The notes beneath the pieces were generated by a model. The model saw only the letters and a list, made by a program, of their open reading frames with translations, searched no databases and was not told the origin of the DNA. Of a stretch of 64,000 nt of DNA, positions 49,389 through 58,749 are shown piece by piece. The DNA is from Rhodospirillales bacterium. Lineage in GTDB: Bacteria > Pseudomonadota > Alphaproteobacteria > Rhodospirillales > WMHbin7. Positions within the stretch are counted from its first letter, which is position 1, and every line of letters begins with the position of its first letter. Made by a program: the position numbers and the translations under genes. The stretch lies in NCBI GenBank assembly GCA_016215555.1, contig JACRJC010000005.1, positions 40,976 to 104,975 on the forward strand. The letters are read 5' to 3'.

Positions 49389-49443
49389 CGTGTGATATAA
49401 GAAGGGCGCCTTTCCGGCCCCCTCCCATCGAAAGGAGCCTCCC

Positions 49444-52017
49444 GTGCTTGAAGCCTATCGCAGCCATGTCGCCGAACGCGCCGCTTCGGGGATTCCTCCC
49501 CTTCCGCTGACCGCCAAACAGACCGAGGAATTGATCGGCCTGTTGCAGAATCCGCCCAAGGGAGAGGAGGCCTTTTTGGTCGATCTTCTCACCAACCGGG
49601 TGCCGGCGGGCGTTGACGATGCCGCCAAGGTGAAGGCCTTGTTCCTGACCAAGGTCGCCAAGGGCGAGGTGGCCTCTGCGCTGATCGCCAAGACCAAGGC
49701 GGTCGAGTTGCTGGGCACGATGCTGGGCGGGTTCAACGTCAAGCCGATGATTGATCTTCTGGCTTGTCCGGAATGCGGCGCCGTGGCTGCCGAGGGCCTG
49801 AAGAAAACGCTGCTGATTTTCGACTTCTTCAATGACGTGAAGGCGCTGGCCGACAAGGGCAACGCCAATGCCAAGGCGGTGATGACGTCGTGGGCCGAGG
49901 CCGAATGGTTCACCAGCCGTCCCGAAGTGCCGAAAAGCCTGACCGTGACCGTTTTCAAGGTGACTGGCGAAACCAACACCGACGATTTGTCGCCGGCCCC
50001 CGATGCCTGGAGCCGTCCCGACATCCCGCTGCATGCGCTGGCCATGTTGAAGAATCCCCGTCCCGGCATCGAGCCGGAAGAGGTGGGCAAGCGCGGCCCG
50101 GTCAAGCTGATCGACGGATTGAAGGCCAAGGGCCATCCGGTGGCCTATGTCGGCGATGTGGTCGGCACCGGCTCGTCGCGCAAATCGGCGACCAATTCGG
50201 TGCTGTGGTTCACCGGCGACGATATTCCCTTCGTTCCCAACAAGCGTTTTGGCGGCGTCTGCCTGGGCTCGAAAATCGCTCCCATCTTCTACAACACCAT
50301 GGAAGATGCCGGAGCGCTTCCGATTGAACTCGATGTCTCCAAAATGGACATGGGCGATGTGATCGAGCTCAAGCCCTATGAAGGCAAGGCGCTGAAGGGC
50401 GGCCAGGTGATTTGTGAATTCACCGTCAAGTCCGACGTCATCTTCGACGAAGTGCGGGCCGGCGGGCGCATCCCCCTGATCATCGGTCGCGGCCTGACCA
50501 CCCGGGCCCGCGAGGCGTTGGGTTTGAAGCCTTCCACCCTGTTCCGTTCGCCCAAGCAGCCCGTCGATACCGGCAAGGGTTTCACCCTGGCCCAGAAGAT
50601 GGTGGGTCGCGCCTGCGGCCTGCCCGAGGGCAAGGGCATCCGTCCGGGTGCTTATTGCGAACCCAAGATGACCACCGTCGGCTCGCAGGACACCACCGGC
50701 CCCATGACCCGCGACGAGTTGAAGGATCTGGCTTGCCTCGGCTTCTCGGCCGATCTGGTCATGCAGTCCTTCTGCCACACGGCCGCCTATCCCAAGCTGG
50801 TCGATGTCAAAACCCACAACACGCTGCCCGGCTTCATCAGCACGCGCGGCGGCGTCGCCCTTCGACCCGGCGACGGCGTCATCCATTCCTGGCTCAACCG
50901 CATGCTGCTGCCCGATACCGTGGGCACGGGCGGCGATTCGCACACCCGTTTCCCAATCGGCATTTCCTTCCCCGCCGGTTCGGGCCTGGTCGCTTTCGGC
51001 GCCGCCACCGGCGTCATGCCCTTGGACATGCCGGAAAGCGTGCTGGTGCGCTACAAGGGCCAGATGCAGCCCGGCATCACGCTGCGCGATCTGGTCAACG
51101 CCATTCCTTACTTCGCCATCAAGCAGGGCCTGCTGACGGTCGAGAAAAAGGGCAAGAAGAACATCTTCAACGGCGTGATCCTGGAAATCGAAGGCCTGCC
51201 CGACCTCAAGGTCGAGCAGGCTTTCGAACTGACCGACGCTTCGGCCGAACGGTCGGCGGCGGCCTGCACCGTGCGCCTTTCCAAGGAGCCGGTGATCGAA
51301 TATCTGCGCTCGAACGTGGCCTTGCTGAAATGGATGATGGTCAACGGCTATGAGGACAAGAACGCCCTCAAGCGCCGGATCGAGGCCATGGAAGCCTGGC
51401 TGGCCAAGCCGACGCTTCTCGAACCCGATGCCGATGCCGAATATGCCGCCGTCATCGAGATCGACATGAACACGATCAAGGAACCGATCCTGGCCTGCCC
51501 CAACGATCCCGACGACGTCAAGCTGCTGAGCGACGTCACCGGCGACAAGATCGACGAGGTCTTCATCGGTTCTTGCATGACCAATATCGGTCATTTCCGC
51601 GCCGCCGGAAAGATTCTGGAAGGCAAGAAGGACATTCCGACCCGTCTGTGGATCGCGCCGCCGACCAAGATGGACGCCATGATCCTGACCGAGGAGGGCT
51701 ATTACAGTCTGCTCGGCGTCGCCGGCGCTCGCATGGAAATGCCGGGCTGTTCGCTGTGCATGGGCAACCAGGCGCAGGTCAAGACCGGGGCCACGGCGGT
51801 CTCGACCTCGACTCGCAACTTCCCCAACCGCTTGGGCATCGACACCAGGGTCTATCTGTCGTCGGCCGAACTGGCCGCCGTCTGCGCGCTTTTGGGCCGC
51901 ATTCCCACTACCGCCGAATATATGGAGCATACCAAGATGCTGGCTGGAAAGGCCGCCGACATCTATCGCTACATGAATTTCGACCAGATCGACGCTTTCC
52001 GCGACGCCGCGGAATAA
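49444..52017 (+). CDS. acnB: Aconitate hydratase B (AcnB)
   Basis: 857 residues, starting at GTG 49444 with an AAAGGAG site. HEAT-like N-terminal domain, swivelling domain with CPECGA and [13 protein letters not shown], and catalytic domains. The 4Fe-4S ligand Cys residues fall at 711 ([10 protein letters not shown]), 769 and 772 (PGCSLCMGN), matching E. coli AcnB (710/769/772). It interconverts citrate and isocitrate in both cycle directions and may use 2-methylisocitrate. It follows the icd2 terminator and is closed by its own terminator, so it is a separate unit at the end of the carbon-fixation locus. Confidence 0.96.
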   Translation: MLEAYRSHVAERAASGIPPLPLTAKQTEELIGLLQNPPKGEEAFLVDLLTNRVPAGVDDAAKVKALFLTKVAKGEVASALIAKTKAVELLGTMLGGFNVKPMIDLLACPECGAVAAEGLKKTLLIFDFFNDVKALADKGNANAKAVMTSWAEAEWFTSRPEVPKSLTVTVFKVTGETNTDDLSPAPDAWSRPDIPLHALAMLKNPRPGIEPEEVGKRGPVKLIDGLKAKGHPVAYVGDVVGTGSSRKSATNSVLWFTGDDIPFVPNKRFGGVCLGSKIAPIFYNTMEDAGALPIELDVSKMDMGDVIELKPYEGKALKGGQVICEFTVKSDVIFDEVRAGGRIPLIIGRGLTTRAREALGLKPSTLFRSPKQPVDTGKGFTLAQKMVGRACGLPEGKGIRPGAYCEPKMTTVGSQDTTGPMTRDELKDLACLGFSADLVMQSFCHTAAYPKLVDVKTHNTLPGFISTRGGVALRPGDGVIHSWLNRMLLPDTVGTGGDSHTRFPIGISFPAGSGLVAFGAATGVMPLDMPESVLVRYKGQMQPGITLRDLVNAIPYFAIKQGLLTVEKKGKKNIFNGVILEIEGLPDLKVEQAFELTDASAERSAAACTVRLSKEPVIEYLRSNVALLKWMMVNGYEDKNALKRRIEAMEAWLAKPTLLEPDADAEYAAVIEIDMNTIKEPILACPNDPDDVKLLSDVTGDKIDEVFIGSCMTNIGHFRAAGKILEGKKDIPTRLWIAPPTKMDAMILTEEGYYSLLGVAGARMEMPGCSLCMGNQAQVKTGATAVSTSTRNFPNRLGIDTRVYLSSAELAAVCALLGRIPTTAEYMEHTKMLAGKAADIYRYMNFDQIDAFRDAAE

Positions 52018-52037
52018 GGATGAAGGTTCAAGGGCAA

Positions 52038-52069
52038 GGCGCCGGGGCAACCCGGCGTCCTTCTTTTTT
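52038..52069 (+). terminator. Rho-independent terminator after acnB
   Basis: Stem CGCCGGG (52040-52046) / CCCGGCG (52051-52057) with a GCAA tetraloop, followed by TCCTTCTTTTTT. It lies 20 bases after the acnB stop and ends the carbon-fixation locus. Confidence 0.9.
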
Positions 52070-52132
52070 CCTTGGACAAGGCGTAAAAATCCCTTGCGCC
52101 TGTCGGTAGGTCTGCTACCACCCCCTTCCATC

Positions 52133-53728
52133 ATGAGCGCGTTCGATTCTCTCCCCAAGGCCGAGCTGGCCGACGATGGCGGGCGGCCCCTCGAGGCCCA
52201 GTTGCTGGTCACGGCCGATCCGGCCCTGTCCATCGCCCAGGCTGTTGCCTCGGGCTATGCCGTGATGCCGGCGGGGGGCTTGACCAGCGCCATCGGGGCC
52301 TTCGCCTACAGCAAGGATTCGGTAGGCGAATTCAAGGGCGTCATAGCTGTGCGGCCCAAGCAGGCGCCGGAACCGGAACTGGCCCCGCCCGGAACCCCGC
52401 TCGAGGGATTGAAGACCCATCAGATCGCCATCGATCCGGCCACCGCCACGGTGTCGGCGGGGGCGGGGCTGACCTTCTCGCAGGTCAATGCCGTGCTGGG
52501 CCATGTCGTCGGCCCCGCGGCCCGGGTTCTGGTCGATCTGACCAGCATCGGCTCGGCCATGGTCGGTGGCGTGGTGGCTTCGGGCAGCATGGGGCCCTTG
52601 CGCCTGCGCCCCTCTGCCAGCCTGCAGGGCGTGGCCCTGGCGGCGGGTGGGAGTGAATCTGAAATTCTGACCGGCGACGAGATTTTTCGGGCCGAGGGCA
52701 TGCAGGGCTGGACCGGCTTGGTGACGGCGGCGCGCCTTCGCTATTTCGAAACCCCCTTGAACGAATTCGGCTTGGTTTTGCCGGTACAGTCGGGCGACAC
52801 CGATGCGCTGGGCGATTTTCTGGCCTATCTTTTCCCTTGGACCAGGGTGGAGGTGCCGGAAAGCGGCAGCACGCTGGTGGGCAGCGTCGATGAGGCGACG
52901 ATCGTCAATGGCGTCGAACTGGTGACCAGGGCTTCGCTTGAACAATTCATCGCCCATGCCGGCGACGATTCCCTGAAGGCCAAGGCGCAAAATCTGCTGC
53001 AAAGCTGCGATTACGCCGGAGCCGACTGGCTGGCCTGCATCACCGGCTGGTCCGACCATGCGGTTGACGATGTGTTGGCGATGCTGTTGGACGAGGAAAC
53101 CGAAACCATCGGCGGGGTGATGATCGATTTCGGCGTCGGCTTCTCATCGGGTTCGGAAATGGACGCTTTCCGCGCCATTCGCGAAGGAGCCCCCGATCTG
53201 GCCCGCACCCGGGCTCGGGTCGCGCCACCCGGCCTGCTGAAGCCCTGGACCACATCCTCCGACGTTAATCTGATTTGCCCCGAAAAGGACACCACGCCTC
53301 TGGCCAATGCCCTGGCTTCCTATCAGACCTACCGCGAGGCGATAGCGGCCCTGGCGGCGGAATTCCAAGGCAAGGTGGATGTGGAAATGTCGGTCTACGG
53401 ACATTTGAATCCGCACGGATTGGATCCGCATCACCGCGCCATTCTGATGGCCAAGCCGGAAAACAAGGACGATCTGGCCCAAGCCGCCGCCCTGGTGGGT
53501 GAACATAAGAAATCCCTGATGCGCGATCTGCTGCGGGTGGCCAAGGGGTTCGGCGCGTCCATCAACGGGGGTGAGAAGGGGGCGCCGTCGCTGGTCGATC
53601 TGTTGCGCGCCCTTGGCGGCGAGGCGGCTTTGCCCGATAATCTGAAAGCCGACCTGGCCAGGGCCAGATCGGCGGTTCAAAAGGCGCCCAGGGCTTTTTC
53701 CTTCCGCGCCCCCAAGGAATTGCTTTAA
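52133..53728 (+). CDS. FAD-binding oxidoreductase (PCMH-type), uncharacterised
   Basis: 531 residues. The N-terminal FAD-binding domain is of the PCMH type (VMPAGGLTSAIGAFAYS, residue 42; VSAGAGLTFSQVNAVLG; LVDLTSIGSAMVGGVVASGSMGPLRLRPS), and the tail resembles FAD-oxidase C domains only weakly (SVYGHLNPHGLDPHHRAILM; then RVAKGFGASINGGEKGAP). It is probably a flavin-dependent dehydrogenase of a hydroxyacid, but the metal-binding histidine motif of GlcD/DLD is not clear. The ATG at 52133 is preferred over a TTG at 52094, though neither has a good ribosome site. yqhA follows 10 bases later. Confidence 0.78.
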   Translation: MSAFDSLPKAELADDGGRPLEAQLLVTADPALSIAQAVASGYAVMPAGGLTSAIGAFAYSKDSVGEFKGVIAVRPKQAPEPELAPPGTPLEGLKTHQIAIDPATATVSAGAGLTFSQVNAVLGHVVGPAARVLVDLTSIGSAMVGGVVASGSMGPLRLRPSASLQGVALAAGGSESEILTGDEIFRAEGMQGWTGLVTAARLRYFETPLNEFGLVLPVQSGDTDALGDFLAYLFPWTRVEVPESGSTLVGSVDEATIVNGVELVTRASLEQFIAHAGDDSLKAKAQNLLQSCDYAGADWLACITGWSDHAVDDVLAMLLDEETETIGGVMIDFGVGFSSGSEMDAFRAIREGAPDLARTRARVAPPGLLKPWTTSSDVNLICPEKDTTPLANALASYQTYREAIAALAAEFQGKVDVEMSVYGHLNPHGLDPHHRAILMAKPENKDDLAQAAALVGEHKKSLMRDLLRVAKGFGASINGGEKGAPSLVDLLRALGGEAALPDNLKADLARARSAVQKAPRAFSFRAPKELL

Positions 53729-53738
53729 GGTGGCCAGG

Positions 53739-54248
53739 ATGCTTGAAACCTTCGTCGAAAGATTGCTGTTTGCCAGCCGCTGGCTGTTGGTGCCGATGTA
53801 TCTCGGTCTGGCGCTGGTGCTGATGGCGCTGGCGGTCAGCTTCGGCATCGAGGCCATTCACATGCTGGGCGCGATGCTGACCTCCGGCGAGGGCGACATC
53901 GTTCTGGCGACCCTGGGCCTCATCGACATCGTCCTGGTTTCCAATCTGGTGGTGATGGTCATCTTAAGCGGCTACGAGAATTTCGTCTCCACCATCGACG
54001 TCGCCCGCGAGGACAAGGACGCTCCGGACTGGATGGGCAAGGTGGATGCCGGCACCTTGAAAATCAAGGTGGCGGCTTCGATCGTGGCCATTTCCTCGAT
54101 CCATCTCTTGAAAGCCTTCATGAACATCAAGGACTATCCCAACGACAAGCTGATAGCCCTGGTCGGCATTCATATGACCTTCGTGGTTTCGGCGCTGTTG
54201 TTGGCCGTGATCGACAAGATCGCCTTCGCCGCCCATCGGGAACATTGA
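53739..54248 (+). CDS. yqhA: YqhA/UPF0114 family inner-membrane protein
   Basis: 169 residues, four predicted membrane helices. Matches E. coli YqhA closely in FASRWLLVPMYLGLALVL, DIVLVSNLVVMVILSGYENFVS, WMGKVDAGTLKIKVAASIVAISSIHLLK and the final HMTFVVSALLLAVIDK helix. Function not established in any species. ATG 53739 matches the family N terminus and has AAGG 8 bases upstream; the GTG at 53730 is less likely. Confidence 0.93.
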   Translation: MLETFVERLLFASRWLLVPMYLGLALVLMALAVSFGIEAIHMLGAMLTSGEGDIVLATLGLIDIVLVSNLVVMVILSGYENFVSTIDVAREDKDAPDWMGKVDAGTLKIKVAASIVAISSIHLLKAFMNIKDYPNDKLIALVGIHMTFVVSALLLAVIDKIAFAAHREH

Positions 54249-54252
54249 CGCG

Positions 54253-55815
54253 ATGGAGAAGCTAAGCCGCCCGCATCTGGTGACGCTGGCGGCTTTGCCG
54301 CTGGCCCTGTTCAATCTGGAAATGCTGTTGCGCCATCAGGGCGGCGCCTTTTGGATATGGCATCTGGTCGATCCATCCTATTTCTATCTGTTGAACGGGC
54401 TGATGCTGGCGGTGGGTGAAACGCCCGCCGACGTCTTTCATCCCGGCACGCCGGTGCATGTGCTGGCGGCGGCGGTGTTGCGCCTGTTCCATCCATTCCT
54501 GAGCGCTGACGATCTGGCCTTGGCCGTTCTGGCCGAGCCCGAAAAATATCTCAAGCGCATCAGCTTCTTCATCATGCTGTTGAACGCGGTGGCGCTTTAT
54601 TTCCTGGGCCGCTCGGCGCTTCGGACCTTTGGCCGTCTGCTGCCCGCCATGGCGGCGCAGGCCGCACCTTTCGCCACCATGTTCGTGCTGAAACATTCCT
54701 ATCAGGTCAAGCCCGAGCCCTTCTTGCTGCTGGCGGCCAGTCTGATGGGCCTGTGCCTGTTCGAGGCGATGCGAAAGCCTACAAATATGCTTGGCCGTCT
54801 GCCCATCGCCTTCGGCTTGGTGGCCGGTTTCGGCGCTGCTTCGAAATTGCTGTTTGCGCCCATCGCCCTGGCGCCGTTGCTGCTGCTGGCGACCAGGCGC
54901 AATATCGCGCTTTACGCGGCGGCTGCGGCTGCCGCTTTCCTGGTCTGCCTGCTTCCGGCGGCGGGCAATTGGGATGTCTCTCTGGCCTATTTCACCCGCA
55001 TGGCGGCGGGCAGCGGCTCCTATGGCGGCGGCCCCGCCACTTTCATCGACTGGTCTTCCTATCCCTCCAACCTGGCCAAGGTCTTCGCCGGCAAGCCCAT
55101 CTTCGTGGCTTTGCTGCTGTTGTCGCTGGCCGCCCTGGCCTGGCGCTGGAAAAGAAAGATGGCCCGCGGCAACGCCTGGAAGGCGCTGGAAGGAATCGTT
55201 CTTGCCGAATTGGCGATGGCGCTGCTGGTGGCCAAACATCCCATCGCCTATTACATGCTGGCGGCGATGTCGCTGATTGGCGTTCAGGCGGCCTTGCTGA
55301 TCGTGCTGGGCGAGGAATTGCTGGGCAAGCGGAACTGGTGGCAACCGGCGATGATCGCACTGTTGTGCGTGATCGGTCTCTCGCGGCTGAGCGCCTTTCT
55401 GGGCGATATCGGCGAATTGAATGTCAGGAAGCGCCAGGCCCTGGCCGTCGATATGAAACCCTACGAGGCCTGCACCCAGGTCTATTTCGATTTCGCCAGC
55501 AACCCAACCTATGCGCTTTATATGGGCGACATGATGGCGGGCTGGCGCTGGTCGGAGAAACTGGCGGCGATGTCTCCGGCCCCCAACATGGTTTTCATGA
55601 ATTTCTTCACCGGCGATCCCCGGCGCTGGGGCGAGAAGATCGATCTTCGGGCCGAATTCGCCAAGCGGCCCTGCGTGGTGCTGCGAGGCGCCTGGGATTA
55701 CAACATGAAGACGGCGCTGGCCCGCTTCGCCCCCGATTTCAAGATCGAAAGCCAATGCCAGGCCGGACAGGAATTCCTGTTCGCGTCAGGTATTGAAGCT
55801 AAGTGCAGCAAGTAG
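54253..55815 (+). CDS. Multi-pass membrane protein, GT-C glycosyltransferase-like (hypothetical)
   Basis: 520 residues, with about 10 hydrophobic segments between residues 10 and 385 and a soluble C-terminal domain of about 130 residues. FHPGTPVHVLAAAVLRL and the loop FVLKHSYQVKPEPFLLLAASLM resemble GT-C enzymes (PMT/ArnT-type), but no confirmed DxD/ExD motif is apparent in the first loop. It could be a lipid-linked sugar transferase in envelope assembly. It starts 4 bases after yqhA. The 3' end overlaps lpxK on the other strand by 30 bases. Confidence 0.6.
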   Translation: MEKLSRPHLVTLAALPLALFNLEMLLRHQGGAFWIWHLVDPSYFYLLNGLMLAVGETPADVFHPGTPVHVLAAAVLRLFHPFLSADDLALAVLAEPEKYLKRISFFIMLLNAVALYFLGRSALRTFGRLLPAMAAQAAPFATMFVLKHSYQVKPEPFLLLAASLMGLCLFEAMRKPTNMLGRLPIAFGLVAGFGAASKLLFAPIALAPLLLLATRRNIALYAAAAAAAFLVCLLPAAGNWDVSLAYFTRMAAGSGSYGGGPATFIDWSSYPSNLAKVFAGKPIFVALLLLSLAALAWRWKRKMARGNAWKALEGIVLAELAMALLVAKHPIAYYMLAAMSLIGVQAALLIVLGEELLGKRNWWQPAMIALLCVIGLSRLSAFLGDIGELNVRKRQALAVDMKPYEACTQVYFDFASNPTYALYMGDMMAGWRWSEKLAAMSPAPNMVFMNFFTGDPRRWGEKIDLRAEFAKRPCVVLRGAWDYNMKTALARFAPDFKIESQCQAGQEFLFASGIEAKCSK

Positions 55816-56757
55816 TTTCTGGGGCGCATCGGCCTCTTCCCACCGAAGCCTGACCCTCAGCACCTGAACTTTTGCCTTAATGTCTTCTGGCAGGCGCACA
55901 TGGTCCTTGGCCGTGGCGACAAGCATGGCCTGCCTATCCCTGGCTTGCTCGAGTAGGGCTTCGAGCTCGCAATCCGTGAAGGCGTGATGATCGGGGAAGG
56001 GGAAGGCCATGACGATTCTGGCGCCTGCGGATTCCAGGCTTGAAAAGAATTTCTGCGGCCTGCCGATGCCGGCGAAGGCGATGACGGGCCGGTCCTTGAA
56101 GTCGATTCCATTCTCGGGCGCGATGCGCGCCTTGAAGAGGGGAATTCCCTTCAGCGACGCGCCAACGCCTGTCTTGTCGTCGCCGATCAGCACCACCGCC
56201 TTGGCCCGCCTCAGGCCCAGGGCCACGGACTCGCGTAAGGGTCCGGCCGGAAAGACGCGGCCATTGCCAAAACCGGTCTCGCCGTCGATGACAAGGATGG
56301 GCAGATCCTGATGGAGTCCGGGGTTCTGGAAACCGTCATCCAGGACAAGAATGTCGGCTCCGGCGGCAATGGCCGCCTTGGCGCTGGCGGCACGGTCGGC
56401 CCCGATCCAGGTCGGGGCCAGGTTGGCGTGCAGCAGGGCTTCGTCGCCGACGTCAGCTACCTTGTGCCGGGCGGCATTCACCTGCAGGGGGCCCTTTTCC
56501 AATCCGCCATAGCCGCGCAGAAGAATGGCTGGTTTCTTTCCCTGCTGGCGCAGATGGCCGGCCAGAGCCTGCACGACCGGCGTTTTTCCTGCCCCGCCCA
56601 TGACCAGATTGCCGACGCAGATCACCGGCGCATCGGCCTGAAAGGGTCTGGCGGCGGCGCGGCGCAACCGCCCGGCGGCATCATAAAGGCAACCCAGCGG
56701 CGCCAGAAGCGATGCCTGCAGATTGTTGGCCCGATACCAGAAGTCAGGGGTGCGCAT
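55786..56757 (-). CDS. lpxK: Tetraacyldisaccharide 4'-kinase LpxK
   Basis: 323 residues. It phosphorylates lipid A disaccharide at the 4' position at the inner-membrane face. P-loop GNLVMGGAGKTPVVQALAGHL (residue 48), LLRGYGGLEKGP, LVLDDGFQNPGLHQDLPILVID and VAFAGIGRPQKFF-type motifs all match. It overlaps waaA by 14 bases. The enzyme order lpxK-waaA-acyltransferase-msbA (read 3' to 5') is a conserved lipid A transport and assembly block. Confidence 0.95.
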   Translation of the reverse strand: MRTPDFWYRANNLQASLLAPLGCLYDAAGRLRRAAARPFQADAPVICVGNLVMGGAGKTPVVQALAGHLRQQGKKPAILLRGYGGLEKGPLQVNAARHKVADVGDEALLHANLAPTWIGADRAASAKAAIAAGADILVLDDGFQNPGLHQDLPILVIDGETGFGNGRVFPAGPLRESVALGLRRAKAVVLIGDDKTGVGASLKGIPLFKARIAPENGIDFKDRPVIAFAGIGRPQKFFSSLESAGARIVMAFPFPDHHAFTDCELEALLEQARDRQAMLVATAKDHVRLPEDIKAKVQVLRVRLRWEEADAPQKLLAALSFNT

Positions 56758-58012
56758 GCATGCGGTCCAGCAGCGGTGCCAGGGCGGCTAAGATGCGGTT
56801 CAGCACGCCAGCTTCATTGGCGGCGAAGGACAGGGCGGCGTCGGCCAGTCCGCGTCGCTCGATCTCGTGATCCAACAGATGCGAGACTTCGCGGATCAAT
56901 CCCGTTTCGTCGGCCACTTCGCGCGCCGCTCCCACCACCAGCAGGCGGTGCGCCACGTCGCGGAAATTATCCATCCTCGGGCCCATCAGGACGGCCACGC
57001 CCAGCTTGGCCGGTTCGATGGGATTCTGCCCACCCGCCGCCAGGATCGACTTGCCCATGAAGGCGATGGGAGCCAGGCGGTAGAACAGACCCATCTCGCC
57101 TATCGTGTCGGCGAGATGGATGTCGGTTTTCGGCGTCACCTCCTCGTTTTTCGAGCGTTGGGCGACGACCAGTCCCATCTCGCGCAGATCCTGGGCGATG
57201 TCGTCGCCGCGCTCGGGATGGCGGGGCGCAATCAGCGTCAGCAGGTCGGGATGGCGCGATTTCAAGGCCAGATGGGCGCGTCCCGCCATCATCTCCTCGC
57301 CGGCATGGGTGCTGGCGGCGATCCAGGAAGGGCGGTGCAGATGCAGGGCCTCAAGGCGGCGCAAGTCCTCGGCATCGACCGGCAGGGGGGGGGCGGCGAA
57401 TTTCAGATTGCCCGGCGTGGCGACGCGCCTGGCGCCCAGGGCGTGCAGACGCTGGCTGTCTTCCTCGGTCTGGCCAAGACAAAGATCGAAAGCGCCGAGC
57501 AGTCTGGTCGCCAGATTGGAAAAGCGCCGCCAATTGGAAAAGCTGCGGTCCGAGACGCGGCCGTTGATCAGCGCCATCGGAATGCCTCGGCTGCCGGTTT
57601 CGGCAATCAGGTTGGGCCATAGTTCCGATTCCAGCCACAGGGCCAGATCGGGTTTCCAATGGTCGAGGAAACGGCGTACCCAGGGTGCGCGATCAACGGG
57701 CACGAATTGGTGGATGGCATTGGCGGGCAGACGCCCCGCCATCATGCGGGCCGAAGTGACGGTGCCGGTGGTCAGCAGCACGGTCTGGCGCGACGCCAGT
57801 TTTTCGATCAAGGGCAGGACCGACAAAGCCTCGCCCACCGAGGCCCCATGCACCCAGATCAGCTTGCCGGCGGGCCGGGGATGGGTGTAGCGGCCCATGC
57901 GCTCGGGCATGCGCACGGGATCTTCCTTGCCCCGGCGTTTCCGCCCAGCCAGATAGATCGGCAGGGCGGGGCCGATGGTGGTGGTCAATCCACGGTACAG
58001 GCGCAGCATCAT
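56744..58012 (-). CDS. waaA: 3-deoxy-D-manno-octulosonic acid transferase WaaA (KdtA)
   Basis: 422 residues. Adds Kdo to lipid IVA. An N-terminal hydrophobic segment anchors it to the membrane, followed by WVHGASVGEALSVLPLIEKL (residue about 53), the acceptor-cleft LWLESELWPNLIAE, and the C-terminal donor domain with APRHPERGDDIAQ, GGQNPIEPAKLGVAVLMGPRMDNFRDVA. Overlaps the acyltransferase-like gene by 4 bases. Confidence 0.95.
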   Translation of the reverse strand: MMLRLYRGLTTTIGPALPIYLAGRKRRGKEDPVRMPERMGRYTHPRPAGKLIWVHGASVGEALSVLPLIEKLASRQTVLLTTGTVTSARMMAGRLPANAIHQFVPVDRAPWVRRFLDHWKPDLALWLESELWPNLIAETGSRGIPMALINGRVSDRSFSNWRRFSNLATRLLGAFDLCLGQTEEDSQRLHALGARRVATPGNLKFAAPPLPVDAEDLRRLEALHLHRPSWIAASTHAGEEMMAGRAHLALKSRHPDLLTLIAPRHPERGDDIAQDLREMGLVVAQRSKNEEVTPKTDIHLADTIGEMGLFYRLAPIAFMGKSILAAGGQNPIEPAKLGVAVLMGPRMDNFRDVAHRLLVVGAAREVADETGLIREVSHLLDHEIERRGLADAALSFAANEAGVLNRILAALAPLLDRMHAHP

Positions 58013-58749
58013 GGCTTGGCCTCCTGGTGCCGGGGGGCGGGCTCGATGGGGATCAGCCCCAAACGGTGGTCGGCTTCTGCCGTGATGCCGTTCAGACGCT
58101 CTTCCAGCAGTTGGTTGAACGCCGCGACGTCTTCGTCGCTGGCATCTCGGGGAACCATGATCGGCTCGCTCCAGACATAGACAATACCCTTTCCGAAAGG
58201 CTTGGGCAGCAGAAAACGATCCCAGGTATTCATGGGGCGGCTGGGAGTGGCAGAGTAGGTCACGGGCAGAATAGGCACGCCGGAAAGACGCGCGATATTG
58301 ATGACGCCGTCGCTGCAGCGCATGCGCGGCCCCCTGGGGCCATCGGGCGTGATGCCGACGCAGCCGCCTTCCTTGATCTTCTTGATGATGGCGCGCACGG
58401 CCGGACCGGCGCCGCGCGTCGTCGATCCGGCGATGGAATCAATGCCCAAATGGGCCACCGTGCGCGAGATCAACAAGCCGTCGCGATGCTGCGAAGCCAG
58501 CATGTGGAAGGAGTGATTTTTTGGCCAGATATAGGGCATCATAAAAATGCGGCCGTGCCAAAAGGCCATGATGAAGGGCTTCTTCTGGTTCCAGAAGGAT
58601 TCCGGGATATGGCGGTTTTCCACCGTCACCTTTTGGGTGGCATGGATCAGGCGGATATAGTTTGCCGCCAGCCAGCAGGCCAATCGCCTGACCGTCTCGC
58701 TTCTGAGGACGCTTTTTCTCAGTTGCTTGAAGGCCTGACGCGGAGTCAT
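58009..58749 (-). CDS. DUF374 lysophospholipid acyltransferase-like protein
   Basis: 246 residues. Acyltransferase motifs: FWHGRIFMMPYIW (the HxxxxD-like site is degenerate, residue about 63) and GITPDGPRGPRMRCSDGVI. Such proteins lie between msbA and waaA in many alphaproteobacteria and are thought to attach or exchange an acyl chain on lipid A precursors, but their activity has not been settled. Overlaps msbA and waaA by 4 bases each. Confidence 0.88.
   Translation of the reverse strand: MTPRQAFKQLRKSVLRSETVRRLACWLAANYIRLIHATQKVTVENRHIPESFWNQKKPFIMAFWHGRIFMMPYIWPKNHSFHMLASQHRDGLLISRTVAHLGIDSIAGSTTRGAGPAVRAIIKKIKEGGCVGITPDGPRGPRMRCSDGVINIARLSGVPILPVTYSATPSRPMNTWDRFLLPKPFGKGIVYVWSEPIMVPRDASDEDVAAFNQLLEERLNGITAEADHRLGLIPIEPAPRHQEAKP

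Noticed and set aside
49366..52233. A 955-codon open frame on the minus strand opposite acnB
   Set aside because: Its translation is low-complexity Gly/His/Gln/Arg-rich with no recognisable domain, and the plus strand encodes AcnB with its cluster cysteines at the right places. It is a GC-driven shadow frame. The same holds for long minus frames opposite aclA, icd2 and hdrA.
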